A stretch of DNA of 64,000 nt from Vitellaria paradoxa (lineage: Eukaryota; Streptophyta; Magnoliopsida; Ericales; Sapotaceae), in contig CM034233.1 in assembly GCA_019916065.1 (NCBI GenBank), forward strand, positions 6,082,516 to 6,146,515, written 5' to 3'. The notes beneath the pieces are model-generated. The model was given only the letters and a program-made list of their open reading frames with translations. It did no database searches and was not told where the DNA came from. Positions 45,375 to 64,000 of this stretch are shown piece by piece; within the stretch, counting starts at the first letter, position 1, and every line of letters starts with the position of its first letter. The translations under genes were made by a program, and so were the position numbers.

Positions 45375-46671
45375 CCTTTGTTTTTTTTTTTTTTTTTTTT
45401 TTTTTTGAAATGATGAAGAATGAACTATACAATGTATAAATTCTCATCCCAGCACTCACCCTCATTTGACTCTCAAAAGCTTACATTCCTAACCCGAGTT
45501 CACAACTTAAACTTTGAGACACTTTCACAACCCAAGACATGTGAGGGTGAGGCTTAAAGTGTGTGAATGGGGTGTAGGGGATATTATGTGTGAGGAGAAT
45601 CAAAAAGAGAAAACTTTATATCACACACTTTATTTTGAGGCTTCAAATTGGTTCTTAAGACAATTTTATATCAAGAAATGACAAGAAGGCTCAAATTAAC
45701 AAAGAGGGCCTAGCATCATTTTCAAAGATTACAACAACTCATATGTGCCAAGTGAAACTCATGCAATTGTGTGAGATGCAATTAGTGTGTTGAAAACCAA
45801 AGTGAAGCATGAAAGAGCTGTGATTATGTGCAACCCCTCAAGAAAATAATAATAGGCTCAAAAGCTCACAATAGGGGTATAAGTCTCTACTTAGTCCAAA
45901 GATGCTCAATCGACCAATGTTACACAAAATTCACTCTTAAGCACATAAATTCTTCCATAATAGCCAAAAATCCACAAGGTCATGACACACTCAACTTAAA
46001 TTAAGTTTCCTATCAAAGCTTGAACAAGACTCACTTATCACTCTCTCACTCAAATTCACAATCAACCAAACCAAAAAGGGCTAACATGCAGGTACAAATG
46101 TGCTAAGTCATGTATGTAAGCTCAAAGATGCTCAAAATTTGAAAATTTTGATAATTTTAGCACAAATGGTCATCATGCGAACTCTACCCCCAACCTAAAC
46201 TAAACATTGTCCTCAATGTGAGAACTATGATGCATATGTGGGTCCGTAGTGTGCACAGTGAGCATGATGATGATGAGCATAAAGAGTAATCAATATGTAA
46301 CACATAAGCCAAGCATGCACCCAAAACAAGAATCCCCATAAGCAATAAAGAACACCCCCCAACCTAGTTTCTACAGCACTTCCAACACCAACCAACAACA
46401 TATAGCCAAGTGTTATGCCCAAAATGTAGAAACAAAAAGTGAAAAGGGTGGATATTACCTCAAGAGCTTCCTTATTTGAAGAAAAGAAAAAACTATACAA
46501 GAGAAAAGGTTAGAAAGAAAATAAAAGAAAATAAAGGGAGAATAAGACAAGAGAAAGAGTTAGTACACAAGAAAAAAAATAAGAGAAGAAAATCAAACCA
46601 AAAAAAAGCATAAGAAAATAAGAAAAAGAAAACTCTAATCTACTATGTACAAAGGCAACAAAGAAGAAGGG
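44387..46671. other. Non-coding interior of the Gypsy element
   Basis: No retroviral-type domain is seen on either strand. It includes long poly-T runs (about 45,327-45,406) and repeated CACTCA/AAGGCTCAAA-like words. In an autonomous relative this space would hold pol. Confidence 0.6.
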
Positions 46672-47232
46672 TTATCCAACACCCTCTCTATCCCATGCGT
46701 CCACAAATGGTTTAAGAAATAAAATGTTCTTTTTGGGCCCACGAAGCACCGAAGGTGGACACTCCTTGGATGTAAAACACATCAAGGGATGTAAGGCCGA
46801 GTGAGGTTCTTGAAACCTCGGATGTGGCCATAATGCATACATGGATATGGTGGGTTCAATTAGCCTCTCGATACCCAGAAAATCAACGTACTTACCCCCA
46901 ATGTCTCCTACCTCCCCCCAAGGATGATCGGTCATGGTGTAATCATTCACAATCCCCGAAGCAACACTCGTGGGTGGGGCTATGCCAAGAGGTGAGAGGT
47001 GTGCACCACTCTCAACCTTGGGTGTATAAGTGAGTGCAAAAGGATCTACCGATTCAATGATATGCTCTGCGGGCAATGTAACTTGCAATTGCTCAAAGGG
47101 AGTCAAAAGACTCTCAATAGGGCCCGTGGTGGTCTGGGTGGGTAGAGCATCAAACTCAGTGGTAGGAAAAGACTGCATGTCTCCCTGACTCTCAAAAGGT
47201 GGTAAAGAAATCTCCTGAATGGGAGAGTCCAC
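46672..47232 (-). CDS. Unknown open frame in the Gypsy element
   Basis: A 186-codon open frame on the element's coding strand, downstream of gag, acidic and Pro/Thr/Ser-rich in its first half (ESLLTPFEQLQVTLPAE) with no motif I know. It may be the C-terminal extension of gag after further frameshifts or an element-specific protein. It ends in GREGVG-like sequence. Whether it is translated is unknown. Confidence 0.35.
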   Translation of the reverse strand: MDSPIQEISLPPFESQGDMQSFPTTEFDALPTQTTTGPIESLLTPFEQLQVTLPAEHIIESVDPFALTYTPKVESGAHLSPLGIAPPTSVASGIVNDYTMTDHPWGEVGDIGGKYVDFLGIERLIEPTISMYALWPHPRFQEPHSALHPLMCFTSKECPPSVLRGPKKNILFLKPFVDAWDREGVG

Positions 47233-47364
47233 AGGGAAATGAGAAAGACACTCATCCTAAACATCATCCTTAGTGTGGTTAGGGCAATTTTCCCACTCAG
47301 AGCCTATGGTCTCAAATTGTGCATCATAAGGTTCACTAGGCCAATAATCTTGGGGCTCCTCAGA

Positions 47365-48140
47365 CTAGCCCTCAGTGAGTGGAACAAGGTTGGGACATAC
47401 AAAATCTGAGTAATCAGGCCCCACGCATACGTTACTTCCAAGGGATGGATCATGAGGATCAAATGAAGTAGAAGCATGCGGGAAAAAGTCAGTGTGGCTT
47501 TCAAGTACATATGGTTCAAATCTAGTTTCAAGTCTTTCCCGTGGCCTGGTGTGTTCGTAGAAAAATTCAAGGAATGACCATGCCTCACCCGATGTGAGGT
47601 CAAGAAATTCCTTCCCCAAAACTATATCAAACGCCTGGTGCAACTCATGAGACAGAGCATTATATAATATGGCTATGATGTCCCCTAGCTCTAATCCATA
47701 ACTTGGGAAAGTGTCCAAAAGTATGTTAAATCTCTCCCAGCATTTATAAATACTTCACCCTTCCTTTGATAAAAATTTCTAATTTGAAAGCCATGGGCGA
47801 AGGTTTGATGAATAGGGAGGAAATGTTCAATAAAAGCTTGACAACACTGATCCCAAGTGGTCCATTCACCAAAATCATAGCACCAGTCACCAGCCACACT
47901 TCGTAAAGACAAAGGAAAGAACATGAACCTAAGCCTCTTACTCATTCTAACATCATCACATAAGCCACACACTGCCTCAAACCTATCAAGATGAAGACAT
48001 GGGTCTTCCTCCTCGTGCCCGAAAAATTGGGGTAAGTGGTGATAGGTCTCCAATGTATAGTCATATCCAAATTGGTTACTTAGAGACTCAATGTAGGCTT
48101 GGGCATCAAAGGGACCATGATTGAAATCACCAAAATCCAT
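47365..48140 (-). pseudogene. Gypsy gag, frameshifted
   Basis: The frame starting at 48,140 (MDFGDFNHGPFDAQAYIESL) contains the retrotransposon gag core: CLHLDRFEAVCGL, RLRFMFFPLSLRSVAGDWCY, WTTWDQCCQAFIEHFLP. At about 47,720 the gag similarity moves to the next frame (ERFNILLDTFPSYGL, then YNALSHELHQAFDIVLG, LTSGEAWSFLEFF), which ends at 47,365. The switch happens where the gag helix WERFKELL-like motif should be continuous, so it is a frameshift mutation. No zinc knuckle is seen. Confidence 0.75.
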
Positions 48141-48370
48141 GTTTATGATAAGAGCACAAAAATGAAAACAAAATGAGAGAAAACAAAAACTACACTAAAA
48201 TACAACCTAAGTTAACTAACATGCAAGCTAAGTTATATGATATGCAAATGAATATGTTACAATGCAAAAGAAAAAAAAAAACTACTAATAAAGAGCTGGA
48301 GAAAAGAAAAATTCACCCAATTTCTCAAATGAACTCCCCTTTAACTCCCAAGGCTAGCACTTAGTTGCCC

Positions 48371-48388
48371 TCCCCGGCAACGACGCCA
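48371..48388 (-). other. Gypsy primer binding site (tRNA-Asp type)
   Basis: Minus strand TGGCGTCGTTGCCGGGGA lies just inside the 5' LTR. The Athila/Tat-type site, complementary to tRNA-Asp, is TGGCGCCGTTGCCGGGGA as I remember it, so there is one difference. Confidence 0.75.
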
Positions 48389-48394
48389 AAAACT

Positions 48395-50522
48395 TGACCG
48401 ACCCTGAAATGTGTTCGGGTTCTACCTCTCAAGTGCAAGAGGGTGGTCGTAGTCTTACTCGGTGAGAACCGAGGTCATCTCCACAGGGAGGGCTGTGTTA
48501 AAAGACACTAGACTTGTTCTCTTAATTAGTAGGTGAGCCTAAGCTAACCTAAACTAATTTTTGAATTACAAAGTGATTTGAATATGGCTGGGTTGAGAAT
48601 GGTGGAGCGAAGCAAATTGTGATATTAAACTAGAATGCAAATATTGAAAATAAACTAACTAAAATGATCTTGGCTTCGAACCAAATCCAGTAGTGGGTAG
48701 TGGTTTACTCAAATGCATTTATAACTCAACCTAACAAACGCACATGCATTGCTAGGTCGGAAGATATTTCATTAAAAACTAATTTATGGAATTCAGAGTA
48801 AGCGAAGGCTTTTGAAATTGGTTTCAGACTCACCGGGACATTGAATCGAACACCTAGTGTGCATGAGCATCAACTCATAACTAGACTTCAATTATAACAC
48901 AAGTGAATCGATTTCTTAAGAAAACCTCATGTTTTGGTTTTATGAAAATAAGGTTCGAATCACCGGGCCATTGAACCAACCACTTGGTTTGCACGAGTGG
49001 CCAATCGTAACCAAGCTTTGGTTTTAACACGGGTGACTGATTTTGTAAGAAAATCTAATTTGGGTCTTGGAAAATCAGATTCTAACTCACCGGGACATTA
49101 AACCGAACACTTGGTGTGCACAAGTGAAAACTTGTAACCAAGCTACAGTTGTGACACGGGTGAGTAGGTTTCAAGAGAATCCTAGCTTACTACGAAATTC
49201 CAATTAAAAGTCCAAATATATTTTGTTAAATAAAACTCGTTTACATTTGAGTTCACCAACTACTTCACCACTTTCAATGGCTTGAAACCAAGAACTAACC
49301 CTAGCCTAACATTGCGAAAGTATTAACAACGCCTTTCAAAAAGAAAATAACCTTCATCAAGCACTCAAACACGAAAACGAAGGATATAGAAATAAGCTAA
49401 AGCAATTTCGAAAGCAAATCAAACACTAACAATGACTACGAAGTACTACGAAGTGAAAATAAAGAACAAAGATAAAGAAAATAATAAACTTTTAATTAAA
49501 ACGAAGTAACGAATGAAACTTACCAATTAATCTTAATGCGAAGATGAAAAATAAAGCTTCCGTCAATCCAACATGAGATAAAAACATCTAACCCTAATCT
49601 AAACTAAACTAAGAGAAAGAGAAGAAGTGCGTAGGGTTTCGACCCCTCCTACATCAGATTTTCAACCTTTTATATCAATGTATATTACAAGGGCATAAAG
49701 GTAAAAACATAGCTCAAACTTATTCTAAACTTGTGCTGGAAGAGTCCTTATGGGCGCCCATAGCTGAGGTGGGGCGCCCATGGTACAAGTGTTTGATGAA
49801 GTCCTCAAAGAGATAGCCAAAAACAGCAGTCAGAACTCTCTCTCTGTGGGCGCCCATCTGATGAAAAGTGGGGCGCCCAAGGGTCCTCAGGGGCACCCAT
49901 GGGTGTGGGTGGGGCGCCCATGCTTGTGGTGGGGCGCCCATGGGTCTAGGTGGGGCGCCCATCTGTAACTAGAGTGAACAGTTCTTATTTGACAGCTTTC
50001 TGTCCCTGACTTCCGATGCGATTTTGACCCTCAAGATGATCGATTTGGGCTTTGGCTAAAACACGAAAGTTGTAGGTCTTCGAGTCTTCTTTCCAATGCA
50101 AAAAGAATGGAACCATTTCGAGTTGTGACGAAAAAGTTATGACTGGAAAACTGAGAGGGTGTTAAGCTGGAACTTCAACCGCACACCACTTCAACTATTT
50201 TGAACTTCAAACCACTTCCTTCTCCTTGGCACCCATGGTAGTTGATCTTATGCCTTGGGATGGCTCTTGGGAAGCTGAAGAAGTCTTGGGAGTCTTTGGA
50301 CTCTTCTTGCACTTTCTTTATTTTGGCCTACCTTGGCTCCTCCTCACATGCAACCTTGGTGTTGTTTGGGCCAAAAACACCATATTATATCATCTGAAAT
50401 ATACATACACCAAGAATGCATGGAAATGAGATAATCACGCTAACACATCGCCAATAATAACTGTAAATTCATAATTAGCATGCTCAATATATATATAATT
50501 GTACAATAATGCATGCTAATCA
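48395..50522 (-). repeat. Gypsy 5' LTR
   Basis: 2,128 bp. Differs from the other LTR by scattered substitutions, a few 1-bp indels and a 9-bp tandem duplication (TACTACGAAG context at about 49,440). Carries the same GGGCGCCC cluster. Confidence 0.93.
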
Positions 50523-52390
50523 TTACACTTACCTCCTCTATTCCCTAATGTTTGTAACACTTAGACCCTATCTGTTAATTTTTTCCCTAACATCGTTAGG
50601 TGTTACAGTAAAATGACATAAATGTCCTTAGTAAGTTCAAATGGCTGAGGAGGTTTCTGTAATTAGCTTAATGTTTAGGGGAGGTTTCTATAATTTAGCC
50701 TAATTATATTATTTTACTGAAATAATTCATTAAGATATATTTCATATTAATTTAATTATATTATATATTATAATTTAATAAAATATATTTCTTAATTTAG
50801 ATAATTTATTTTAATTAATTTTATCTTTAATTAACTTAATTAAATTATTAATTACTAATAAATATATTTTATTAATTATTAATTAATCAAATAAATATAT
50901 TTTATTAAATTATGAAATTAATTAAATTACTAACTATTAAATGATTTATTTTATTAATTATTAATTGATTTTATTAACTATAGTTAATTAATTTTATTTA
51001 ACGGATTATAATTTAGTCAATAAAATTAAGTAATAATTTAGTTATATTATTTATTAAAACTAATTTTAGTTTAATGAAATAGTTAAATAAAATAAATGAT
51101 TTTGATATGATACAGTAAAAATGAATAAGGTGTTAAAATTTTAAAAATATTTATGATAGAAAAAATGCTAGTAAAAATATTTTTAATTTTTGTTATTCTT
51201 GTCTATAAGTTGCCATTTTTTTGAAAAAATAAAAACAAATTTAATAAAAATATTTTTATGCATTTAGTTTTTAATCTTCGAATTTGCTTAAACTGATTTT
51301 TAAATCATTAAGTTGAAAACTTAAGACTGTCACATTAGTTTTAATCTAGAAAATTTTTAAATTATAAAATATTTTAATAATTTAAATATTTTAAAATAAT
51401 AGATCTGCAATCTATTTACATTATTTTTATTGATATTCTTATTATTTCTTTTCATGTATTATATAACAATATACTTAGTGAACCTATTACTTGTGACTGC
51501 AAAAATCAGTTCAAACAAATCTGAAAATTAAAAATAAATATATAAAAAATATATTTATTAATTTTTTATTTTTTCAAAAAATGACAACTTACGCAAAAAA
51601 AAGTAAAAAAAAAGTGTGTTTTTACTGCCATTTTTTCTTACATAAATATTTTTTAATTTTAGCACCTTATCTATTTTTGCTGTGTTATATTAAAATTATT
51701 TAGTTTATTTAACTATTTTATTAAAATAAAATTAGTTTAAATAATTAATATAACTAAATTAGTAATTATTTAATTTAATTAACTAAATTATAATATATTA
51801 AACAAAATTAATTAACTCTAATTAATTAAATTAAATAATTAATAAAAATATATTATTTAATAGTTAGTAATTTAATTAATTTCATAATTTAATAGAATAT
51901 ATTTATTTGATTAATTAATAATAAATAAAATATATTAATTAATAATAATAATTTAATTAAGTTAATTAAGGATAAATTAGTTAAAATAAATTAACTAAAT
52001 TAATATAAAAGATATTTTATTAAATTATTTATAATATATAATATAATTAAATTAATATGAAATATATTTTAATGAATTATTTTGATAAAATAATATAATT
52101 AGGCTAAATTACAGAAACCTCCTCTGAACATTAAGCTAATTACAAAAATCTCTCTCAGCCATTTGAACTTACCAAGGGCATTTATATCATTTTACTGTAA
52201 CACCCTAATAGCGTTAGGAGAAAAACTAATAAATAGGGTCTAAGTGTTACAAACGTTAAGGAATAAAGGAAGTAAGTGTAAGATTCAAATGGTTGAGGTA
52301 GGTTAATGTAATTAGCCTGATGTTTATAGGGTCTACTCTATGTGTAATTTATCAAAATAAATTTAGTCATTTCAGAAAAAGCCAAAAAAC

Positions 52391-53030
52391 TAATAGCTCA
52401 TTTGGTTTATTTTTCTATTTTTTATTTTTTGTTTTTGTTTTCTATTTTGAACTCATTTTCCATTTTATGCTTTTGAAAACAAGGAAAAAGCTCAAAACAC
52501 ATTTGGTCACTTGTGTTTTCAAATTTTGTTTTAGAAAACAGAAAATGGGTTTGCACATAAAATAAAAAATGACAAAAAGTCATTTTGAGCGTTTTTAATC
52601 TAAAATAAAAAAAATTGAAAATAATGAAAATAGAATATTTTTTGTTTCTTTATTTTGAGATTTTTAAATCATAAAATGAAAACAGAAAAATAAACTAAAT
52701 GCCACCGAAGGTGGCATTTGATTTATTTTTTATTTTTGTTTTCTATTTTTTTTTTTTTCATTTTTTGTTTCGAGCTCATTTGTCATTTTGTATTTTTGAA
52801 AATAAGAAAAATAGCTCAAAACGCATTTAGTTACTTATGTTTTCAAAATTTATTTTAAAAAATAGAAAATAAATTTTCACATAAAATGAAAGATAACAAA
52901 AAGTCTTTTGAGTGTTTTTAACTCAAAATAAGAAAAATATAGCATTTTCTGCTTCTTTATTTTGAGATTTTTAAAACATAAAACACATAAAATAAAAAAT
53001 AGAAAGCAAACCAAATGAGACCTAAATAAT
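52391..53030. mobile_element. Two tandem MITE copies
   Basis: The first copy, about 52,394-52,706, starts AGCTCATTTGGTTTATTTTTC and ends AATAAACTAAATGCCACC. The second, about 52,710-53,023, starts GGTGGCATTTGATTTATTTT and ends AAACCAAATGAGACC. Inner motifs GAACTCATTTTCCATTTTATGCTTTTG and AAAATGACAAAAAGTC-like words are shared. Unit 2 has one copy (25,218-25,540). Confidence 0.65.
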
Positions 53031-53129
53031 TTCATTTAAAATATAAGAGAATAAATTTAATTACTTCAAAAAAAAAACCAAAAAAATGAATAATCAAAAG
53101 CTGAAACTTCCCAAATGGAGTTGAGACCG

Positions 53130-53157
53130 CACAAATTATGTCTTCTTCTTTTCCCCA

Positions 53158-53191
<34 letters not shown>

Positions 53192-53859
53192 GTTGTTTAA
53201 TTTATTGCTTCTACAAATTCCTGTGGAGGTTGAAGCAAATCATTGACTATTTGCAACCAAAGTCAAGAGGAAAAACAATGGAAATAACATTATGATGACC
53301 CTGCAAGAAAGAGGAGACTGGATAACAGAGAGTTCACTAGCATCACAGAACGTTGCTTACAACACATCAAAAGTTGGACTCCCACTTTCGTAGTGTTTCC
53401 CAGTTTTCAAACAGTCATCAATGGCCTTAAGAGAAGCAATATCTATCAATGGCAATGTTGTTTCCTAAAAATGATACCATGCACAAGTTTAGAGAGAGAG
53501 AGAGAGAGAGAGATATATATATATATATATATAGATTTAATAAGCCGGAACACTTTATTCTTAAAAAGCCTCATTTGTTCCTAAAGATATCAAATTCAAA
53601 TTCCAAAGTACATATTACTGGAAATATAAGGACATACTAGACAAACCCAAATAAAATGCAAAATTACAATTTCTACATAAGCTAAAATGCAGCCGAAGCA
53701 AAGAATTCTACGGACCATTCTGATGAGATAGACGCCCTAGTTTTACTCTCAGATGAGAAACAACATTTATTCTAATAATTCAGGTAATCCGGTAAGACGT
53801 GGGGGCAAAATAATAACATGCCACTTGGCATCGCATAAAGCATAAGATCACGATCCATT
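53130..53859 (-). other. 3' UTR and downstream flank of V-ATPase B
   Basis: Downstream of the stop codon on minus. An AATAAA hexamer lies at 53,554-53,559 (about 300 nt after the stop), then (TA)n and (GA)n runs and an ATT repeat. Duplicated remnants of this stretch mark units 1 and 2. Confidence 0.55.
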
Positions 53860-62330
<8,471 letters not shown>

Positions 62331-62337
62331 CTTCAAA

Positions 62338-63367
62338 CTGCAAAGAATACAACTACGAATGTCAAAAAGATAGTTCAAAAGGAAAACATACAGAAACTTA
62401 CAAGATTCCTTCTTTTTCCCCCTTCCATAAATAGTCAGTTATCCTTCAAGGCCCAGAGAGTTGAATTAAGCAATTGACAGCTAAAACTACATATGAAGTC
62501 ATGAACACCAACGATTTTGTCGAATATACAGTAAATTATTCCAAGTGACGCACTTCAACTGGGAAAAATTGCACAAGTTCACTACTTGCTAAAAATTGCT
62601 CAATTCTGAAGTATATACTGAAACGAAAGACCTTTCGATACAACAGTCTGTTTGCTGGCTGAGAAAATCTGAGAGAGAAAAAAAGGTAATTACACTTTAT
62701 TCTCTTGTGATCTGGCCAAAAAAATACATGATCTTACTCTAATTTAAAAATTAACACACATCTCCCAGTTTAAAAGTTAACACGTGACCTCCGTAATTTG
62801 GATCAAAGTACAACGTCGAAAAGATCTATTAAATTTAATAGAATTTTTGACTAATGAATCAAAATTAATTAGAGAAAATAAAACTTTACAAAGATGGATG
62901 GATGGATAATAGTAATTTTTTTTTTTACACATTTTGTGTAAATAAAATATTTTTGTCATATTTTAAAAAGACTCAAAACAAAATCTTCCCACTATTTTTC
63001 TCAATAATTTTTGTACAATCTCGAATCAGTACACAAATTTGGTTAAATTTAATAGTTTGAGCTAATTTTACTTTCTAATCAAACTCTAAGCCAAACCAAG
63101 AAAGTAAAGTGTAATTAACAACCAAATAACAATAATAATAATAAAAATAAAACAAATAACAAATAAAGAAAATTTTTTCAATCCCAAAAGGTTCATCACT
63201 CTGGATTTCTATTCTTTACTCTTCTTTTAGTTTTCTCGGAAGATAATGAATTGTTCAGAGATTCCGTTAACAGAGCAATCAAATCATAAATTAAACAGAA
63301 AAAATCCGCAACTAAAGTACATAGTTTTCTGAGAAATACTTGGGAAGTTACGGGAATCGGAACTTAC
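62338..63367 (-). other. Probable 5'-UTR intron of V-ATPase B
   Basis: It lies between a strong donor on minus (CACTT|GTAAGTTCC at 63,367) and the acceptor at 62,338 (CTTTGCAG). The sequence is AT-rich with no coding region. Leader introns are common in highly expressed plant housekeeping genes, where they may enhance expression. Confidence 0.6.
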
Positions 63368-63480
63368 AAGTGCTTGAAAGACTTCGATTCGAGAGTTTCC
63401 GATAGAGCGAAGTTGAAGATGTTTGTGCTTCAGATGTAAAAGAGAATATGCCTGAAACGGTTCGAAGGTTTATGAAGAAA
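63368..63480 (-). other. Probable non-coding 5' exon of V-ATPase B
   Basis: Minus strand CT-rich leader (CTCTTTTACATCTGAAGC, CATCTTCAACTTCGCTCTAT) ending at the consensus donor GTAAGT. No ATG needed. The upstream limit is uncertain and may reach about 63,560. Confidence 0.5.
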
Positions 63481-63589
63481 ACGATAAAGAAATTACTGAG
63501 GTTGAGAGATCTGTCAACAGACGAACCAGATTAAAGGAGAGGGAGATAAACGATTATTTGCCGAACGTGAGGAAGGGCATCGAACTAAT

Positions 63590-63597
63590 TGACGTCA
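63590..63597. promoter_or_regulatory. TGACGTCA bZIP-type palindrome upstream of V-ATPase B
   Basis: A perfect TGACGTCA (C-box/CRE type) lies about 110-220 bp above the probable 5' exon, next to CTGGCC/GGGCCAG repeats (63,630-63,650). It is a plausible but unproven promoter element. Confidence 0.4.
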
Positions 63598-63654
63598 TAT
63601 CTCCGGTTCCGTTCTATCCTGTGCCTATAACTGGCCCTGGCCCTTCTGCGTTCC

Positions 63655-64000
63655 CATTTTAATTTTTATCTATTCATGATGTATTTTCTTAATTTTATTT
63701 AGAAAAATAAAGTGAAATGAAAAAATAAAAATAAGATAGAATGAAAAAAAAAAAATTTTACTTAATAAGAATAATGGGGATGAAATAAATATATATTTAT
63801 CGAAAATTTATCTTTATTTGCTATTAATCATAAAAATTAGATCTATATAAATAATTTTATTTTTTTCTTTAAAAAAAATTGATCTAAATACCACATAAGA
63901 GTGACCAAATATTCATGTTATGTACAAATTATTCATAATATTAATAACTATTAAATAATTTAATAAGAGAGTCATTAAATATATACAAAAGATGATTATA
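63655..64000. other. AT-rich right edge, no gene
   Basis: Low-complexity A/T sequence. Nothing recognisable on either strand. Confidence 0.5.

Larger units (their letters stand above)
42229..50522 (-). mobile_element. Non-autonomous Gypsy-type LTR retrotransposon with large LTRs
   Basis: 8,294 bp. LTRs 42229-44349 and 48395-50522, both TG...CA; 5-bp target duplication TTACA (42224-42228 and 50523-50527). The element reads on minus: 5' LTR on the right, tRNA-Asp-type primer site, a gag-like frame with a frameshift, about 2.3 kb of non-coding sequence, a purine tract and the 3' LTR. No protease, RT, RNase H or integrase is present in the 4.0-kb interior, so it must be moved by another element's enzymes (LARD-like). 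By eye I count roughly 35-40 differences between the LTRs, about 98% identity, a fairly recent insertion. Confidence 0.92.
42157..52356. mobile_element. Mutator-like long-TIR foldback element split by a Gypsy element
   Basis: Without the Gypsy insert the element is about 1.9 kb. The left arm is 42,157-42,228 plus 50,528 to about 51,280; the right arm is about 51,520-52,356. The arms are inverted repeats over roughly 850-900 bp. Matching strings include TAAATTAC, GAACATTA, CTCAACCATTTGAA, TGTAACACTTAGACCCTAT, GTTACAGTAAAATGA, AAGTTCAAATGGCTGAG and AATTTAGCCTAATTATAT. Flanks are ATAAATTA (42149-42156) and ATAAATTTA (52357-52365), a 9-bp duplication that lost a base on one side. The empty site is visible in unit 2 (about 25,165). 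No ORF. Confidence 0.75.

Noticed and set aside
45274..45465. Lys-rich frame on minus at the poly-T tracts
   Set aside because: Product of homopolymer runs only.
46225..46500. 91-codon hydrophobic frame inside the Gypsy interior
   Set aside because: Its His/Cys-rich end is low-complexity sequence on a strand with no other element features; no family match.

Overview
This window is nuclear DNA of a flowering plant, probably a eudicot. It is AT-rich and intron-containing, with GT-AG splice sites, a plant vacuolar ATPase gene, a plant-type DYW pentatricopeptide (PPR) gene, plant RING-H2 genes, Copia and Gypsy LTR retrotransposons and many small inverted-repeat transposons. I cannot name the species. 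Gene identities rest on my reading of translations and memory of the families. No search was run.

Layout. The left two thirds (about 1-41 kb) is a decayed tandem array. One ancestral block, NIP-type RING-H2 gene / V-ATPase B 3' end / prolyl 4-hydroxylase (P4H) / second NIP-type gene, is present about two and a half times. Unit 1 (0.8-15.3 kb) has NIP gene A (intact), a V-ATPase 3'-UTR remnant, a P4H pseudogene and NIP pseudogene B. Unit 2 (15.4-39.3 kb) has NIP gene C (intact exons, but intron 3 swollen to 7.5 kb by a nested Copia element), a three-exon V-ATPase B pseudogene, a P4H pseudogene and NIP pseudogene D. Unit 3 starts with NIP gene E (39.7-41.0 kb, intact) and ends with the complete V-ATPase B gene (minus strand, 53.9-63.5 kb). 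A, C and E are one subtype; B and D are another, and both B and D are broken.

Between E and the V-ATPase gene lies a transposon nest. A long-inverted-repeat Mutator-like element (42.16-52.36 kb) is split by an 8.3-kb non-autonomous Gypsy element (42.229-50.522 kb) with 2.1-kb LTRs, a 5-bp target duplication, a tRNA-Asp-type primer site and only a frameshifted gag.

Right end. The V-ATPase subunit B gene has 14 coding exons (488 codons) plus a non-coding 5' exon. Its 3.9-kb first coding intron holds a complete, intronless DYW-class PPR gene (765 codons) on the same strand. This gene-within-intron arrangement is the most striking structural feature.

How the genes relate. The NIP proteins are membrane-anchored RING-H2 proteins; in Arabidopsis their relatives tether the nuclear-encoded phage-type RNA polymerase to thylakoids. 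DYW PPR proteins edit organelle RNA. V-ATPase B belongs to the vacuolar proton pump. They are not an operon; what links them is shared duplication history and probably old synteny. I see no defence system, CRISPR array, tRNA or rRNA gene here.
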